44,218 nt of DNA from an uncultured Faecalicoccus sp. (GCF_944327125.1 NZ_CALVGO010000006.1:1-44218), one strand, 5' to 3'. Positions 1 to 9,398 are shown, numbered from the stretch's first letter. The notes: generated by a model not told the origin, from the sequence alone. A program made the numbers and translations.

Positions 1-1
1 A

Positions 2-238
2 AATTGTGCCTTATGTCATACCCATACATTTGTTCTGCAGGGAAAAGACGGACAAAAGTATCGCTTGATGGGAGATGCTCATTGTCACATGTGTGTCTTT
101 GAAAATGAGGCGTATAATGCCCTTTCAAAACGGGAAGTCTATCAAAAGATGGGAGTCCCGGGTTTCGCTGTTTTTTTCCTTGATGAGGCCACGGTTTTAA
201 AAGATAAGATCATGGAAGATTTTAAGGCGCCGGCATAG
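2..238 (+). CDS. C-terminal fragment of a Cys/His-rich protein, possibly U32-peptidase-like
   Basis: An open frame enters from the left edge and ends at TAG 236-238, giving 78 residues with no start in the window. It begins NCALCHTHTF and continues with a DGQKYRLMGD segment and a HCHMCVF cluster, so it has two CxxC-like pairs that could bind metal or an iron-sulfur cluster. The pattern of a Cys pair, then a 'D-x-x-G-x-x-Y/F-x-L' strand, then another Cys pair resembles the C-terminal part of U32 peptidases/hydroxylation factors. That is only a resemblance. The 71 bases between it and enolase hold the eno promoter, and I see no hairpin terminator there. Confidence 0.5.
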   Translation, partial: NCALCHTHTFVLQGKDGQKYRLMGDAHCHMCVFENEAYNALSKREVYQKMGVPGFAVFFLDEATVLKDKIMEDFKAPA

Positions 239-243
239 GATAA

Positions 244-1623
<1,380 letters not shown>

Positions 1624-1628
1624 GATCC

Positions 1629-1655
1629 AGGCCTCTTAGGAGGCCTTTTCTTTTT
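1629..1655 (+). terminator. Intrinsic terminator of eno
   Basis: Perfect 7-bp stem AGGCCTC/GAGGCCT (1629-1635 with 1640-1646) with loop TTAG, followed by a T-rich tract to 1655. It begins six bases after the eno stop. Confidence 0.9.
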
Positions 1656-1695
1656 GCCGAATTTCCGTCATAATAATGAAAAGGAGTTTTTATTT

Positions 1696-2697
1696 ATGAC
1701 AAAGGCAACCCTGGAACAGTGGAAATCATTATATAAGGAAGCAGACCGTTTGAAGATCAAAAAGCCATGGAAACTTCTGCCCTCGGACTTTTTGATTGCT
1801 CTTCAGATGGAGAATTACCGTGAACCTTTTTATATCAGTATCATGGGCCAGCTGGAAAGTGCGCCGGGTATCGGCATGGCTTATGGCAGAAAGGGCTTCC
1901 GAGATCTTTTATGGGTCATGGAATCCCACAAATATCCGGTCTCGCCCTTTTATGTGATTGGATCGGTCAACAGCTGTGTTTGTTACTATGGAAATGAAGA
2001 AGATCTGGATCTGGATCAAAAAAAGCGGATCCGGGATCTGGGGCTTCGTTACAAAGAAGATCATGAATGGACGTATTTTTTATCGTTTGAACCACGCTAT
2101 ATTCCTGTTGATCCTGACCGCAAACAAGTCAAAGAGTATACGGAAGTACTCATGCATCTCAATGACATCATGGATCATATTCAGGAAGATGAGGATTTTT
2201 TAAGGGATATTTTGAAAGCGGATATGTTAAAAGTAACACAGACCAATCATGGCTTCCGTTATGAGAAAGCCGATTTTCCTTTTGATACCACTTCTTTTTT
2301 CAGTTTGGAACTGGATGACAAGACCATTGAAGAGTTAAAGGACTATCAAAGAACGGACATGGAACTGGTGATTGATCTTCACTATTTCTTTTTCCCAATC
2401 GAAGACCCGGATTATGATAAACCATTGAATCCGCTGATGATCCTGGCTTATGATCTAAAAGGGGATCAGATTCTGGCGGGCGATCTTTTGGATATCGATG
2501 AAGATGAAATGGATGCAGTGGCGGATGTGTTCTTACAGACGATCCAGCGCTTTGGGCTTCCCGCAAAGCTCTTTGCCCGAAATCCCAACATTCTCTACGG
2601 GTTAAAAAATGTATGTGATCTTCTTGATATCAAGGTGATCGTGGATCCGCTGGAAGAGCTGGATGATATTTATGAACACATCCAGGACGCGATGTAA
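1696..2697 (+). CDS. Conserved hypothetical protein, DUF7309/DUF6930-like
   Basis: A 333-aa soluble, acidic protein of unknown function. The frame is open from 1654, but I place the start at ATG 1696 because AAAGGAG (1680-1686) lies ten bases before it and the earlier part overlaps the eno terminator. The N-terminal part (roughly residues 1-170) has the 'W..LY.EA..lki.KPW.LLpsDfi' opening I associate with DUF7309. The C-terminal half (about 190-325), with FPIEDPDYDKPLNP and an acidic DIDEDEMDAV run, resembles DUF6930. Both assignments are from memory of the patterns. No signal peptide or membrane segment is visible. It ends in a hairpin shared with the convergent MATE gene. Confidence 0.75.
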   Translation: MTKATLEQWKSLYKEADRLKIKKPWKLLPSDFLIALQMENYREPFYISIMGQLESAPGIGMAYGRKGFRDLLWVMESHKYPVSPFYVIGSVNSCVCYYGNEEDLDLDQKKRIRDLGLRYKEDHEWTYFLSFEPRYIPVDPDRKQVKEYTEVLMHLNDIMDHIQEDEDFLRDILKADMLKVTQTNHGFRYEKADFPFDTTSFFSLELDDKTIEELKDYQRTDMELVIDLHYFFFPIEDPDYDKPLNPLMILAYDLKGDQILAGDLLDIDEDEMDAVADVFLQTIQRFGLPAKLFARNPNILYGLKNVCDLLDIKVIVDPLEELDDIYEHIQDAM

Positions 2698-2725
2698 AAG
2701 CTATGAGAAATCATAGCTTTTTTAC
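2697..2725. terminator. Terminator between the DUF7309/DUF6930-like gene and the MATE gene
   Basis: A 10-bp perfect stem AAAGCTATGA/TCATAGCTTT (2697-2706 with 2711-2720) with a GAAA loop. A T-run to 2723 makes it a good plus-strand terminator. The MATE stop codon (2711-2713, reverse) lies within the stem, so it may also serve the reverse strand, with a shorter T tract. Confidence 0.8.
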
Positions 2726-4048
2726 GGTATGGAGCATTGTGAAATAACAGGCACATCCGCCTAAGAGATTAGAAATGGGTTCAGCTATAAAGATTCCCTG
2801 GATACCTAAAGAAGGGATCCTTGGAAGAAGCAGAGTCAATGGTAAAATGACCAGGATCTTTCTGAATGTAGAAAAGAAAATTGCGTGTTTGGGTTTGTTC
2901 AAACCGACGAATGTGCCCTGGCCAACGTATTGTCCGGCCATAAGAAAGATTCCAAAATAATACAGATGAAATAAAGGAATCCCTGTCTGGATCAGATGGG
3001 GATCGTTGTTGAAGATCGAAAGGATCTGTCCGGGGAACAGGAAAAGAAGGATCCATGCGATCAACAGATATCCAAATACCAGAAGAGTCGTATACTTAAT
3101 GACTTCTTTGATCCGCGGGATGCATCCGGCGCCCAGGTTATAGCCGATGACAGGTTCTATGGCTCCGTTCATGGCTTCCAACGGCAGGAAGAGTACATCG
3201 CGGACCGAGTTTAATATGGCCATGATGGCGATATAGAGACCGTTTCCATACCAGCTTAAAGAGGCGTTGATCACCATTGAAACAAAGGCGTTGCTTCCTG
3301 TAGCGATAAATCCAGCGGTTCCTAAAGACAGGATCTTTTTTTGGATCGTTTTATGCGGAAGGCATTGTTTCAGGGAAAAACCAAGCTGATTTTTCTTTCC
3401 TTTAAAAAAGAGAAGCACCCATAAAAAGGAGAAAAACTGAGAGATCACGGTCGCAATCGCGGCTCCCTGGATCCCCAGGTGAAAACCAAAGATCAGGATC
3501 GGATCCAGAAGGATGTTGGTGATGGCCCCCAGACATACGGTCATCATCCCCAGCTTAGGATATCCCTGAAGATTGATAAAACCGTTCAATCCGGAAGAAA
3601 ACATCAAAAATGGCGTTCCCAGCAGGTAAATGCTCAAATACGAAGAAGCATAAGGCAGGGTTTCCTGGCTGGCGCCTAAAGTATTTAAAATCGGGGCTTG
3701 AAAAATCTCCAGGACAAGGACCAGAACAAGGGAAGTGAGAACCAAGCCGAAAATCGTGTTTCCCAGGATCTTGGAGGCGAGTTCGTCTTCTTTTTTGCCT
3801 CGGGCAATCGAACACAAGGGAGCACCGCCCAATCCAAACAGGTTGGTAAAAGCGGTAATCAAAGTAATCAGGGGAAAACAAAGACCCAGGCCGGTCAAGG
3901 CCAGGGAGGATGCGGTATCCAGGTGCCCGATATAGATGCGGTCTACGATGTTATAGGCGACTTGTACAAACTGCGCCAGCATCAAAGGAATCGCAAGACG
4001 GTAAATATGATGAAGCACACTGCCTTTGGAAAAATCACTGGAGTTCAT
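2711..4048 (-). CDS. MATE family multidrug/metabolite efflux transporter
   Basis: A 445-aa, very hydrophobic protein of the size and pattern of MATE antiporters: twelve likely membrane spans in two related halves, opening with IYRLAIPLMLAQFVQVAYNIVDRIYIGH, the typical MATE helix 1. These proteins use Na+ or H+ gradients to export cationic drugs, metabolites or polymer precursors; the substrate cannot be told from sequence. The start ATG (complement of 4046-4048) has no Shine-Dalgarno match, and an extended -10-like TGGTAAACT ends only six bases upstream, so the mRNA may be leaderless. It is divergent from the HAD gene at 4123 across 74 bases. Confidence 0.93.
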   Translation of the reverse strand: MNSSDFSKGSVLHHIYRLAIPLMLAQFVQVAYNIVDRIYIGHLDTASSLALTGLGLCFPLITLITAFTNLFGLGGAPLCSIARGKKEDELASKILGNTIFGLVLTSLVLVLVLEIFQAPILNTLGASQETLPYASSYLSIYLLGTPFLMFSSGLNGFINLQGYPKLGMMTVCLGAITNILLDPILIFGFHLGIQGAAIATVISQFFSFLWVLLFFKGKKNQLGFSLKQCLPHKTIQKKILSLGTAGFIATGSNAFVSMVINASLSWYGNGLYIAIMAILNSVRDVLFLPLEAMNGAIEPVIGYNLGAGCIPRIKEVIKYTTLLVFGYLLIAWILLFLFPGQILSIFNNDPHLIQTGIPLFHLYYFGIFLMAGQYVGQGTFVGLNKPKHAIFFSTFRKILVILPLTLLLPRIPSLGIQGIFIAEPISNLLGGCACYFTMLHTVKKL

Positions 4049-4070
4049 GGTTTTAGTTTACCACTTTTTA

Positions 4071-4099
4071 TTGGGGGTATTGTATTTTTTTGGTATAAT
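4071..4099 (+). promoter_or_regulatory. Promoter for the HAD phosphatase-dipeptidase pair
   Basis: TTGGGG (4071-4076), a 17-base spacer and a perfect TATAAT (4094-4099) preceded by TGG, i.e. an extended -10. AAAGGA at about 4107-4112 precedes the ATG at 4123. Confidence 0.7.
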
Positions 4100-4122
4100 C
4101 AAATCTAAAGGATGGATGAGAT

Positions 4123-4950
4123 ATGAAAGTAATTGTATGTGATTTAGACGGATCGCTGATGCCCAACAGTGCAGGGTTATATGTATCCGAACCTGTAAAG
4201 GAAAAATTGATCGAGCTTCAAAAAAAGGGGTGTCTGATCATCTTAAACAGCGCCCGTATTTTTCAGGGGGTTTATCCTCTGGCCAGGCAAATCAAAATGG
4301 ATGAGTTTGGCGGTTATGTGATTTCCTGTAACGGCTGCCATGCCTACAATATGAAAACTCAAAAAGTAGAGTTTTCTTACCCGATCGAGCATGATCAGGT
4401 AAGGTGGCTTTGGGATTATGCCCAGAAATACAAGATGGGAATGGCCTTCACCCAGCCGGACTATGCGGTATGCAACCGCATGAAGCTGGGATTTGAGCTG
4501 GACCAGAAAAACTGTGATCTGGACTATATCGTTACCAATCATCGAGATGCGTATTTAAAACAGGAAGTGGTCAAATGTACACTGGCCGATGATCCAGAGA
4601 TCCTGGAAGCACATTATGACGAAGTCAAAGAAGAATTATTGAGAAAGACCGATTTGATCGTGATTCAAAGTACGCCGGAACTATATGATATTATTTCCCG
4701 CCAGGCTTCTAAGCATACAGCGGTGGAAAGGATCCTGGAAAAAGAAAATGTCACCTGGGAAGAGACTTCCGTGATCGGGGACAGTTATGGCGATGTGGAA
4801 AGCATCCGTCTGTGCGGATTTGGTTGTACGTTGGAAAATGGAAAACCCGAGTGTAAGGAGGTTGCCGACTTGATCGTGCCGTCTTGTTTTGAAGAAGGCT
4901 GTGCGGTCTGGCTGGATCAGCTTTTGGAGAAGGTCAATGAAAATCATTGA
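4123..4950 (+). CDS. HAD-superfamily hydrolase, Cof-like subfamily IIB
   Basis: A 275-aa cytosolic phosphatase-like protein. HAD motif I is CDLDGSLMPNS with nucleophile Asp7 and acid/base Asp9. Motif II is the LNSARIF region near residue 45. Motif IV is GDSYGDVES near 223, the GDxxxD magnesium site. The C2-type cap between motifs II and III (roughly 75-185) places it in subfamily IIB, whose members dephosphorylate small sugar phosphates or flavin/pyridoxal phosphates. The substrate is not predictable here. Its 3' end overlaps the downstream dipeptidase by 14 bases, so the two are co-transcribed and probably translationally coupled. Confidence 0.9.
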   Translation: MKVIVCDLDGSLMPNSAGLYVSEPVKEKLIELQKKGCLIILNSARIFQGVYPLARQIKMDEFGGYVISCNGCHAYNMKTQKVEFSYPIEHDQVRWLWDYAQKYKMGMAFTQPDYAVCNRMKLGFELDQKNCDLDYIVTNHRDAYLKQEVVKCTLADDPEILEAHYDEVKEELLRKTDLIVIQSTPELYDIISRQASKHTAVERILEKENVTWEETSVIGDSYGDVESIRLCGFGCTLENGKPECKEVADLIVPSCFEEGCAVWLDQLLEKVNENH

Positions 4951-5932
4951 TATGCACTGTGATACGATTCTGGAGCTGTACAATCATCCAGAACAGGGAT
5001 TGTTCTCCAATCGTTACAGTGTTGATATAAAGAAAATGCAGAAGGGCAATTATCTGATACAGAATTTCGCCTTGTTTACGGATCAAAAGGCTCTTTCGAT
5101 CCCGGAACAACAAACGATGCGCCTGATGGATACCTTCTGGACGCAGATGGAAGAAAACAAAGAGTGGATCGCACCGGTCTTCACGTATGCGGATATTGAA
5201 AAGAACGAAAAAGAAAAGAAGCTGTCGGCTCTCTTGACCCTGGAGGATGGCGGGGTTGTCTTCGGTGATCTGGCGATGTTGAGAAACTATTACCGCATGG
5301 GAGTGCGCATGATCGCCCTGACATGGAACTATCCCAACGGAATTGGATATCCGAATTTTTCCATGGACAGCTTTTCAGATTATAAACAAGTGAATCCCAT
5401 GCAGAAAGTGGATTTGATTCATGGCTTGACCGATTTTGGCATCGCGTATATCCAGGAGATGGAGCGCTTAGGTATGATCATCGATGTCAGCCACTTAAAT
5501 GATGCCGGTTTTTATGATGTGCTCAAATACACGCAAAAACCTTTTGTGGCCAGTCATTCCAATGCCCGAAGCTTATGCCCGGTAGCACGTAATTTGAGTG
5601 ATGATATGATTCAGGCCCTGGACCACAGAGGCGGCGTCATGGGAATCAATTTCTGCGGTGATTTTTTAGAGAGTCATGACAAACCCAATGGCCCCAGCCG
5701 GATCCAGGCCATGGTTTCGCATATTCTTCATATCAAAAAGATTGCCAGTATCAATTGTATTGGTTTGGGAACCGATTTTGATGGGATCCATTCCAAACTG
5801 GAAATTGAAGATGCTTCGCAAATGGGGAAATTGAAAACGGCTTTAGAAGAGGCGGGTCTTACACAGGAAGAGATTGAAAAGATCTTTTATAAAAATGTAT
5901 TGCGTGTTTATAAAGAAATTTTAAGATCCTAA
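4937..5932 (+). CDS. Membrane dipeptidase, peptidase family M19
   Basis: A 331-aa zinc dipeptidase of the renal dipeptidase family, which cleaves dipeptides, sometimes with a D-residue at the C-terminal position. The frame extends upstream to 4889, but ATG 4937 is preferred: GGAGAAGG lies just before it and the protein then begins MKIIDMHCDT, the family's HxD zinc motif. Other ligand regions are visible: TLEDGG (bridging Glu, near 105), VSHLND, ASHSNARSL and GLGTDFDG. There is no signal peptide, so it is likely cytosolic. It overlaps the HAD gene by 14 bases. No clear terminator follows; an AT-rich stretch leads into the HU gene. Confidence 0.93.
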   Translation: MKIIDMHCDTILELYNHPEQGLFSNRYSVDIKKMQKGNYLIQNFALFTDQKALSIPEQQTMRLMDTFWTQMEENKEWIAPVFTYADIEKNEKEKKLSALLTLEDGGVVFGDLAMLRNYYRMGVRMIALTWNYPNGIGYPNFSMDSFSDYKQVNPMQKVDLIHGLTDFGIAYIQEMERLGMIIDVSHLNDAGFYDVLKYTQKPFVASHSNARSLCPVARNLSDDMIQALDHRGGVMGINFCGDFLESHDKPNGPSRIQAMVSHILHIKKIASINCIGLGTDFDGIHSKLEIEDASQMGKLKTALEEAGLTQEEIEKIFYKNVLRVYKEILRS

Positions 5933-5949
5933 GCGAACTTCTGATAAAG

Positions 5950-6060
5950 ATGTAACTTAAATTAAAAAATATAAGATAAATTAAATAATTATAAATGAAA
6001 TTAAAATAAATAATCATTTTATTGAAAATAGAAGTATTTTAATTTAATATATATTTGACG
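5950..6060. other. Very AT-rich upstream region of the HU gene
   Basis: About 110 bases made almost only of A and T, with six or so G/C between 5955 and 6054, in A- and T-runs spaced through the stretch. It lies directly upstream of, and partly overlaps, the HU promoter. It could act as an UP element, an intrinsically bent segment or an HU-binding region. No gene is visible in it. Confidence 0.6.
6022..6050 (+). promoter_or_regulatory. Promoter of the first HU gene
   Basis: TTGAAA (6022-6027), a 17-base spacer and TAATAT (6045-6050). A GGGAGGA ribosome site follows at 6072-6078, before the ATG at 6085. Confidence 0.6.
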
Positions 6061-6084
6061 ACCAATGAGTAGGGAGGAAAATGT

Positions 6085-6369
6085 ATGTCTTTATCAATCA
6101 ACCGAAAGGACCTGGAAGCTCGATTCAGCGAAGAGTTCAATGTTTCTAAAGCGACGGCCAATGAATACATTCAATTTGTATTCGATCAGATCACGGATGT
6201 CTTGAGAGAAGACGGACAAGTGGATATCTATGGATTTGGACGCTTCTCTGTAACGCATCGAAAAGGAAGAATTGGAATCAATCCTTCTACTGGAGAAAAG
6301 ATGGAGATCTTGCCGACAAGAAATGTGAAATTTAAATCCAGCAAGCCATTAAAAGACATGTTAAAATAG
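6085..6369 (+). CDS. HU/IHF family DNA-binding protein (copy 1)
   Basis: A 94-aa nucleoid protein with the family's layout: an N-terminal two-helix dimerisation part (INRKDLEARFSEEFNVSKATANEYIQFVF), a beta-arm with IYGFGRFSVTHRKGRIGINPSTGE, and a C-terminal helix ending SKPLKDMLK. The arm keeps the Gly-Phe-Gly turn and the N-P of the intercalating Pro region. HU bends and compacts DNA. It differs clearly from the copy at 29,952, so it is probably a paralogue with its own role. The start follows GGGAGGA. It is monocistronic, between its own promoter and a strong bidirectional hairpin. Confidence 0.95.
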   Translation: MSLSINRKDLEARFSEEFNVSKATANEYIQFVFDQITDVLREDGQVDIYGFGRFSVTHRKGRIGINPSTGEKMEILPTRNVKFKSSKPLKDMLK

Positions 6370-6370
6370 A

Positions 6371-6395
6371 AAAAACAGCCATCGGCTGTTTTTTT
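6371..6395. terminator. Bidirectional terminator between HU and the LytTR gene
   Basis: Stem AACAGCC/GGCTGTT (6374-6380 with 6384-6390) with loop ATC, flanked by A5 on the left and T7 on the right, so it works on both strands for two convergent genes. Confidence 0.9.
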
Positions 6396-7170
6396 ACTTT
6401 ACGTATTGTCTCAAAAAATCAAAATGGGAAGGCGCAAAAGGAGAGGTTTTCGAAAGAATATCGTTCACAGTTTCTTCGGAATCAAAGACGATGCATCCGC
6501 AAAAGCGTGGCTTCAGCTGAAAACAATAGACCGAAAGGTATTTATCTAAGGTGTTACTGTAAGAATGGATGACTTTCTGGGTATTGTTGATCGCAACATC
6601 GGCATAGCTAGCGACCCATGTCAAACCATCTTCAGGGAACAGTTCCAGGAAAGAGTGGTCAACCAATTGTTCAAGAGATGAGTTTTCAATCGTTTCCATT
6701 TTCTTATTACAGTAACGGAAAAAGAAATCGACGCCATTTCCTTGTTCGTTGAAGACAATTTCAATCACGCAAAATCCGATGGGCGTATCATCCAGGATGT
6801 GCAGCTGTGTAAGGATAGGATTTTCCAGATCGGTTTTATTGATGTTGGTTTGCCATTCGTCATTGAATGCTCTTTGTTCGTGGGAGAACCGGGAACGTCC
6901 TTCTAAAACTTTATTATCGATCATTGTATAGTTATTTCCTTTGATATCAATGACATAGCGGCTGTTGATATAGACGCCTTTGTTGATGTTGACAAAATGG
7001 GAACTGTTTAAGGAAGTAATGATCGTCTTAGCGGGAATATAAGTTTTGGTTACCTTGCCGTTAAACAAGTATAGACAGGTTTTGGAGTCTTGCCGAATGA
7101 TATACTTGATATTCTCTTCCAAAATGTGATTCTTTTTAAAGAATCGTTCCATTTTCTCGGTCGATGTCAT
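6394..7170 (-). CDS. LytTR-type transcription regulator with C-terminal PAS-like domain
   Basis: A 258-aa protein. The frame opens at 7188, but AGAAGG on the reverse strand sits eight bases before the ATG at 7170, giving MTSTEKMERFF. Residues about 20-105 look like a LytTR DNA-binding domain: a lysine/tyrosine-rich beta fold with TYIPAKTIITSLNSSHFVNINKG and YVIDIKGNNYTMID. Residues about 125-255 have the alternating strand pattern of a PAS-like sensor, including DDTPIGFCVIEIVF and NKKMETIENSS. There is no receiver domain and no kinase beside it, so it is probably a one-component regulator. The effector and targets are unknown; mscL and the lactate permease are the nearest genes. Confidence 0.75.
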   Translation of the reverse strand: MTSTEKMERFFKKNHILEENIKYIIRQDSKTCLYLFNGKVTKTYIPAKTIITSLNSSHFVNINKGVYINSRYVIDIKGNNYTMIDNKVLEGRSRFSHEQRAFNDEWQTNINKTDLENPILTQLHILDDTPIGFCVIEIVFNEQGNGVDFFFRYCNKKMETIENSSLEQLVDHSFLELFPEDGLTWVASYADVAINNTQKVIHSYSNTLDKYLSVYCFQLKPRFCGCIVFDSEETVNDILSKTSPFAPSHFDFLRQYVK

Positions 7171-7285
7171 TTTTACGCCTTCTTTCAAACCTTCTATACT
7201 ATAACATAAAATTTTTCTATCACAACAAAAGCCGATATTTATGCATTTTTTAAAGATTGGAAATTATTTTTTTGAAAAAGCAGGG

Positions 7286-7315
7286 TTGAAAAACTACTAA
7301 AAAGTGGTGTAAAAT
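7286..7315 (+). promoter_or_regulatory. Predicted mscL promoter
   Basis: TTGAAA (7286-7291), 18-base spacer, TAAAAT (7310-7315). AAAGGAGAAG at 7331-7340 is the ribosome site. Confidence 0.5.
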
Positions 7316-7344
7316 CTTTAGCCGGTAAAACAAAGGAGAAGAAG

Positions 7345-7752
7345 ATGAAGAAATTTATTGAAGAATTTAAGTCATTTGCACTGCGCGGCAATGTGATGGA
7401 CATGGCTGTCGGTGTCTTGATTGGTGGTGCGTTCACCAGTATCGTAACGGCATTAACGACAAACTTTATCCAGCCGATCCTGGATGTTGTAACGGGTGCC
7501 AAAACATATACTTTGCAGGATGTAGCCGGATTTGGAACAGCGTTTATTTCGGCAGTCGTGAATTTTTTGATCACAGCCCTGGTATTGTTTATTTTATTGA
7601 AATCGATCAATAAACTGATGAGCTTAAGCGTAATCAAGAAAAAAGAAGAAGAGGAAGCAGCGCCTACGACAAAGATTTGTCCTTTCTGTAAAAGCGAAAT
7701 CAGTATCGAAGCTACACGTTGTCCTCACTGTACTTCCGAATTAGATAAGTAA
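7345..7752 (+). CDS. mscL: Large-conductance mechanosensitive channel with C-terminal zinc ribbon
   Basis: A 135-aa pentameric safety-valve channel that opens on membrane stretch in hypo-osmotic shock. The opening EEFKSFALRGNVMDMAVGVLIGGAF is the family's amphipathic helix plus the pore-lining TM1. A second span covers about 68-92. The cytoplasmic end differs from the E. coli type: residues about 112-131 form CPFCKSE...RCPHC, a four-Cys zinc ribbon, as seen in a subset of Bacillota MscL. It is monocistronic, with a ribosome site AAAGGAGAAG and a strong terminator. Confidence 0.95.
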   Translation: MKKFIEEFKSFALRGNVMDMAVGVLIGGAFTSIVTALTTNFIQPILDVVTGAKTYTLQDVAGFGTAFISAVVNFLITALVLFILLKSINKLMSLSVIKKKEEEEAAPTTKICPFCKSEISIEATRCPHCTSELDK

Positions 7753-7760
7753 GAAAAGAA

Positions 7761-7792
7761 CCACATCTCTAAGGCTGAGATGTGGCTTTTTT
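7761..7792. terminator. Terminator between mscL and the lactate permease
   Basis: 9-bp perfect stem CCACATCTC/GAGATGTGG (7761-7769 with 7777-7785), 7-base loop, then T6 (7787-7792). The permease stop codon (reverse) abuts it at 7791-7793. Confidence 0.85.
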
Positions 7793-9317
7793 ATAGGATC
7801 ATATTTCCAATATAGGCAAGGATTGACATCAAAAGGATCATCCCGATGCCGTAAGGAAGAACCATAGACAGCAATTTTGAATCTTGTCCTTTACTGTCGA
7901 CACTGCTCAAGGCAATAGCCAGGCTTTGCGGGCTGAGCATTTTCCCAACGGCCACACCCAGCGAATTCAAAGCGACGATCCACAGGCTGTTGGCCTGTAA
8001 AGCCTGGGCGGCTTCCATCTGTACTGGGCCAAAGAGCACGCCGGAATTGGTGCCCGATCCTGTCACGAAGGTACCCAAGGCACCAAACCATGGGGCAAAG
8101 AAAGGATAGAAGGAACCGGTGATCGAGATCACAAATGCAGAGATGTCGCTGATCATGCCGGCGTATCCCATGATCTTTGCGGTAGCCAGCACACACAACA
8201 TCGTGATCATGGTTTCTTTCATCTGCACAAAGGTATCCGCAAAGACCGTAGCGAAGTCTTTTAATTTTGCCTTTTGAATGCATCCGCCAATCAAAGCAGA
8301 CAGGAAGATCCATACGCCCGGCGTGTTGATCCATGAAAAAGAAACGGTTCCTGGATCGTTTCCAGTATAGATCGTCATCGTCGTGGAAAAGGCACTCAGT
8401 GCTTCATTGACAGGGGCGACCAGTTTGGATGTCATCAGCAGAAAACAGAATATCAGAATAAAGGGACTCCAGGCCTTCAGGGCACTGGATACGGTAATCA
8501 CAGAATTCTTTTCGATCTTCATTTCATATTGAGGATCGCTTTTTTTCTGGGATGCCATAAGGATCGTCAGAAGCAGGGAACATACGCTTCCCACTACGAC
8601 GGCCAACTCAGCGCCTACAAAATAGCTTACCGCCAGCTGGGGAAGAATAAAGCCCAGGGAGCTTGCCAGGGTGACAGGAATCATTCCTTTCAGGGCCTTA
8701 GGGCCTTTTCCTGTCGCCATAACAATAAGGAAAGGGGCGGCAATCACAAAAGGAGCTAACTGCAGGCTGGTCATAAAGGCCAGGGAAGAGTTTTCCAGCC
8801 CGACAAGATTGGCCAGGGTCACGGTTGGGATCCCGATAGAGCCAAAGGGAGTGGGAACGCCGTTGGCAATCAGGCAGACCAGACAGCTGAATAAAGGACT
8901 GAATCCTAGTCCTGCCAGCATGCTGGCGGGAATCGCAATGGCGGTCCCAAAACCGGCCATTCCTTCCATGAATCCGCCAAAACACCAGGCAATGAGTAAA
9001 ACAATGATGCGTTTATCGCTGCTTACCGATGCGATCATTTGTTTGATGATCTCCATGGCACCGGTTTTTAAGGTCAGGTTGTAGGTAAATACCGCAGCAA
9101 GGATAACGAGAATAATGGGCCACAGAGCCATGGCGAAACCTTCTCCAATGGCGCTGAACATATCGAGGAAAGGCATTTTCCAGTATGTTATAGCCAGCAG
9201 GGCACAAAGTATCAGCGATCCTATGGCGGCTTTAAACGTCGGCCATTTTAAGACCACCAGGGCAATGACCAGCCATATGATAGGCAATAAAGCCAATAGA
9301 AATATAATAAAGTTCAA
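7791..9317 (-). CDS. lctP: L-lactate permease (LctP/LldP family)
   Basis: A 508-aa polytopic membrane protein with about 12-14 spans, the usual family length, for proton-coupled uptake or exchange of L-lactate or glycolate. Family-like stretches include GGFMEGMAGFGTAIAIPASML near residues 115-135, GVPTPFGSIGIPT and TGSGTNSGVLFGPVQ. The start is a TTG (complement of 9315-9317) with a good GAGAGGTG ribosome site on the reverse strand, and it gives the typical hydrophobic opening MNFIIFLLALLPIIWLV. Two palindromes lie in its upstream region, so it is probably transcriptionally regulated. No lactate dehydrogenase or lutABC gene is nearby. Confidence 0.93.
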   Translation of the reverse strand: MNFIIFLLALLPIIWLVIALVVLKWPTFKAAIGSLILCALLAITYWKMPFLDMFSAIGEGFAMALWPIILVILAAVFTYNLTLKTGAMEIIKQMIASVSSDKRIIVLLIAWCFGGFMEGMAGFGTAIAIPASMLAGLGFSPLFSCLVCLIANGVPTPFGSIGIPTVTLANLVGLENSSLAFMTSLQLAPFVIAAPFLIVMATGKGPKALKGMIPVTLASSLGFILPQLAVSYFVGAELAVVVGSVCSLLLTILMASQKKSDPQYEMKIEKNSVITVSSALKAWSPFILIFCFLLMTSKLVAPVNEALSAFSTTMTIYTGNDPGTVSFSWINTPGVWIFLSALIGGCIQKAKLKDFATVFADTFVQMKETMITMLCVLATAKIMGYAGMISDISAFVISITGSFYPFFAPWFGALGTFVTGSGTNSGVLFGPVQMEAAQALQANSLWIVALNSLGVAVGKMLSPQSLAIALSSVDSKGQDSKLLSMVLPYGIGMILLMSILAYIGNMIL

Positions 9318-9334
9318 AATTTCACCTCTCTTTG

Positions 9335-9346
9335 ACCGAAGTCGGT
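9335..9346. promoter_or_regulatory. Palindrome just downstream of the lctP -10, possible operator
   Basis: ACCGA-AG-TCGGT, perfect 5-bp arms. On the reverse strand it lies between a TATAAT (complement of 9350-9355) and the lctP ribosome site, where a bound repressor would block initiation. No regulator gene is adjacent. Confidence 0.45.
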
Positions 9347-9398
9347 TTAATTATACATAAAAATCAAGGAAGAATCCTGTTTTTTTATCATAAAAAAA

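Noticed and set aside
3698-4108. 136-aa plus-strand frame antisense to the MATE gene
   Set aside because: Its Gln/Lys/Arg-rich composition is the mirror of hydrophobic codons, and it covers the MATE start and the HAD promoter.
7239-7637. 132-aa reverse frame over mscL
   Set aside because: It is antisense to a conserved channel gene and has no family features or ribosome site.
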